Assembly (NCBI GenBank): GCA_934394815.1
Contig: CAKRRD010000064.1
Span: 1 to 6,985, forward strand
DNA length: 6,985 nucleotides
From: an uncultured Acetatifactor sp.
GTDB taxonomy: Bacteria > Bacillota > Clostridia > Lachnospirales > Lachnospiraceae
Reading direction: 5' to 3'
The notes beneath the pieces were generated by a model. The model worked only from the letters and a program-made list of their open reading frames with translations, was not told the DNA's origin and did not search any database. A program made the translations under genes and the position numbers. Positions 6,581-6,985 of this stretch are shown piece by piece. Numbering within the stretch: position 1 is the stretch's first letter; each line of letters opens with the position of its first letter.

Positions 6581-6881
6581 TGTGGAACTGTCAGAACTGG
6601 CAGAAAAGCAGTACGACAATATCCTGTCTTACATTGCAAACGTGTTAAAAAATCCACAGGCATTAGAAAGTGTTATGGATGACTTTGATGATACGATTGT
6701 AAAATTGGAGAAGATGGCGGATGCCTTTGGATATTGTAAAAGTAAGCGATTAAAGGGAATGGGTTTACATAAGATTGGATTTGAAAACCACAGATATTTA
6801 CTTGTATATCGTGTAAAAGGTAGTCAGGTCATTGTCGAAGGCATCTACCACGAATTACAGGATTATGAAAATACAATTTAG
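6570..6881 (+). CDS. RelE/ParE-family toxin
   Basis: This 103-residue cytoplasmic protein has the small RelE/ParE fold pattern: N-terminal strand FNVELSELAEKQYDNILSYI leading into helices with NPQALESVMDDFDDTIVKLEKM, then strands GLHKIGFENHRYLLVYRVKGSQVIVEGIYHELQDYE. The YRV-x-VIVEGIYHELQDYE end, with Arg81, His94 and Tyr99, is typical of the family. The NPQA and ENHRYLLVYRV forms resemble TA toxins common in Lachnospiraceae. Family members either cut mRNA on the ribosome (RelE) or poison DNA gyrase (ParE); sequence inspection cannot separate these. ATG 6570 lies inside the antitoxin gene and has its own RBS (GAGGG, 6559-6563), so translation is coupled. Base composition is less extreme than in the recombinase-like gene, so the module may have arrived separately. 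Confidence 0.85.
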   Translation: MQFNVELSELAEKQYDNILSYIANVLKNPQALESVMDDFDDTIVKLEKMADAFGYCKSKRLKGMGLHKIGFENHRYLLVYRVKGSQVIVEGIYHELQDYENTI

Positions 6882-6891
6882 ATTGTGAGGC

Positions 6892-6918
6892 AAGAGGACT
6901 CTTCGGAGTTCTCTTTTT
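6892..6918 (+). terminator. Intrinsic terminator of the TA operon with UUCG tetraloop
   Basis: AAGAGGACTC (6892-6901) pairs with GAGTTCTCTT (6906-6915) through ten pairs, one of them G-U. The loop TTCG is closed by C-G, giving the very stable cUUCGg tetraloop. The stem's final T residues run into a T-tract ending at 6918. It starts 10 bases after the toxin stop codon and is the landing site of the group II intron that follows. Confidence 0.88.
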
Positions 6919-6921
6919 ATA

Positions 6922-6985
6922 GTTTGCGCGCCATGGGCGCGCTCTAATGGGTGAAAGTCCCGAACACGCCCAGATAGTGGGAAGT
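6922..6985 (+). mobile_element. Group II (class C) intron, 5' end of domain I (3' truncated by the window)
   Basis: From GTTTGCG at 6922 the sequence follows the start of bacterial group IIC introns such as the Oceanobacillus iheyensis one (as I remember it). A GCGCGCC-ATG-GGCGCGC stem region comes first (6926-6942), then the signature GGGTGAAAGTCCCGAAC. The 5' end is GTTTG rather than the usual GTGYG. Its location just past the T-tract of an intrinsic terminator is the known insertion preference of class C introns, which recognise the terminator hairpin and short exon sequences. The rest of the ribozyme, and presumably a reverse transcriptase/maturase gene, lie beyond the window. It would splice from RNA and move by retrohoming. 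Confidence 0.85.

Larger units (their letters stand above)
5092..6985 (+). mobile_element. Probable horizontally acquired insertion interrupting the second PBP gene (left part only)
   Basis: A cell-wall gene is cut mid-domain, and from about 5121 base composition changes sharply: I count 35 G/C of 60 in 4801-4860 and 10 of 60 in 5281-5340. The inserted segment carries a recombinase-like gene at its edge, a toxin-antitoxin pair and the start of a group II intron, all typical mobile-element cargo. The left boundary is uncertain, somewhere in 5074-5125. The right boundary, and any resumed PBP sequence with the KTG motif, are outside the window. It could be a single element or several insertions stacked at one spot; the TA genes look less AT-rich than the recombinase-like gene. 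No terminal inverted repeat or target-site duplication can be proven here. Confidence 0.55.

Noticed and set aside
1..6985. CRISPR array, tRNA or rRNA genes.
   Set aside because: No regularly spaced repeats, cloverleaf or rRNA-like sequence was seen on either strand.

Overview
The window comes from a low- to mid-GC Gram-positive anaerobe, most likely a Lachnospiraceae-type Clostridia. The evidence is the dcw (division and cell wall) gene order mraZ-rsmH-ftsL-PBP-PBP, strong AGGAGG-type ribosome binding sites, TTG and GTG starts, and a Gram-positive-type LexA box. I cannot name the genus from sequence alone.

Positions 1 to about 5090 are the start of a dcw operon, all on the + strand: the 3' end of mraZ, rsmH (16S rRNA C1402 N4-methyltransferase), a small FtsL-type bitopic division protein, and two consecutive class B penicillin-binding proteins (transpeptidases). 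The first PBP is complete, with STAK, SCN and KTG motifs and a Gly/Asp-rich C-terminal tail. The second follows a perfect 15-bp hairpin plus T-tract. The 3' arm of that hairpin also supplies the second PBP's Shine-Dalgarno, so terminator and RBS are the same piece of RNA.

The second PBP breaks off directly after its SxN motif (stop at 5089-5091) and lacks the KTG box. A short G-rich stretch follows (5092-5120). The composition then changes abruptly: I count 35 G/C of 60 in 4801-4860 but 10 of 60 in 5281-5340. I read 5121 onward as a horizontally acquired insertion into this PBP gene. Its outermost gene is a tyrosine-recombinase-like protein whose catalytic Arg/His positions appear replaced, although the terminal Tyr can be aligned. 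It has an extended -10 promoter with a near-perfect LexA (SOS) operator over the predicted transcription start.

Next come a RelE/ParE-family toxin with its upstream antitoxin, and a UUCG-loop terminator. Immediately after the terminator's T-tract, the 5' end of a group IIC intron begins and runs off the window. The order is therefore: interrupted cell-wall gene, SOS-controlled recombinase-like gene, addiction module, and a retroelement docked on the addiction module's terminator. Whether the insertion is excisable (which would restore the PBP, as skin-type elements restore sporulation genes) or permanent cannot be decided here, because the far boundary is outside the window.
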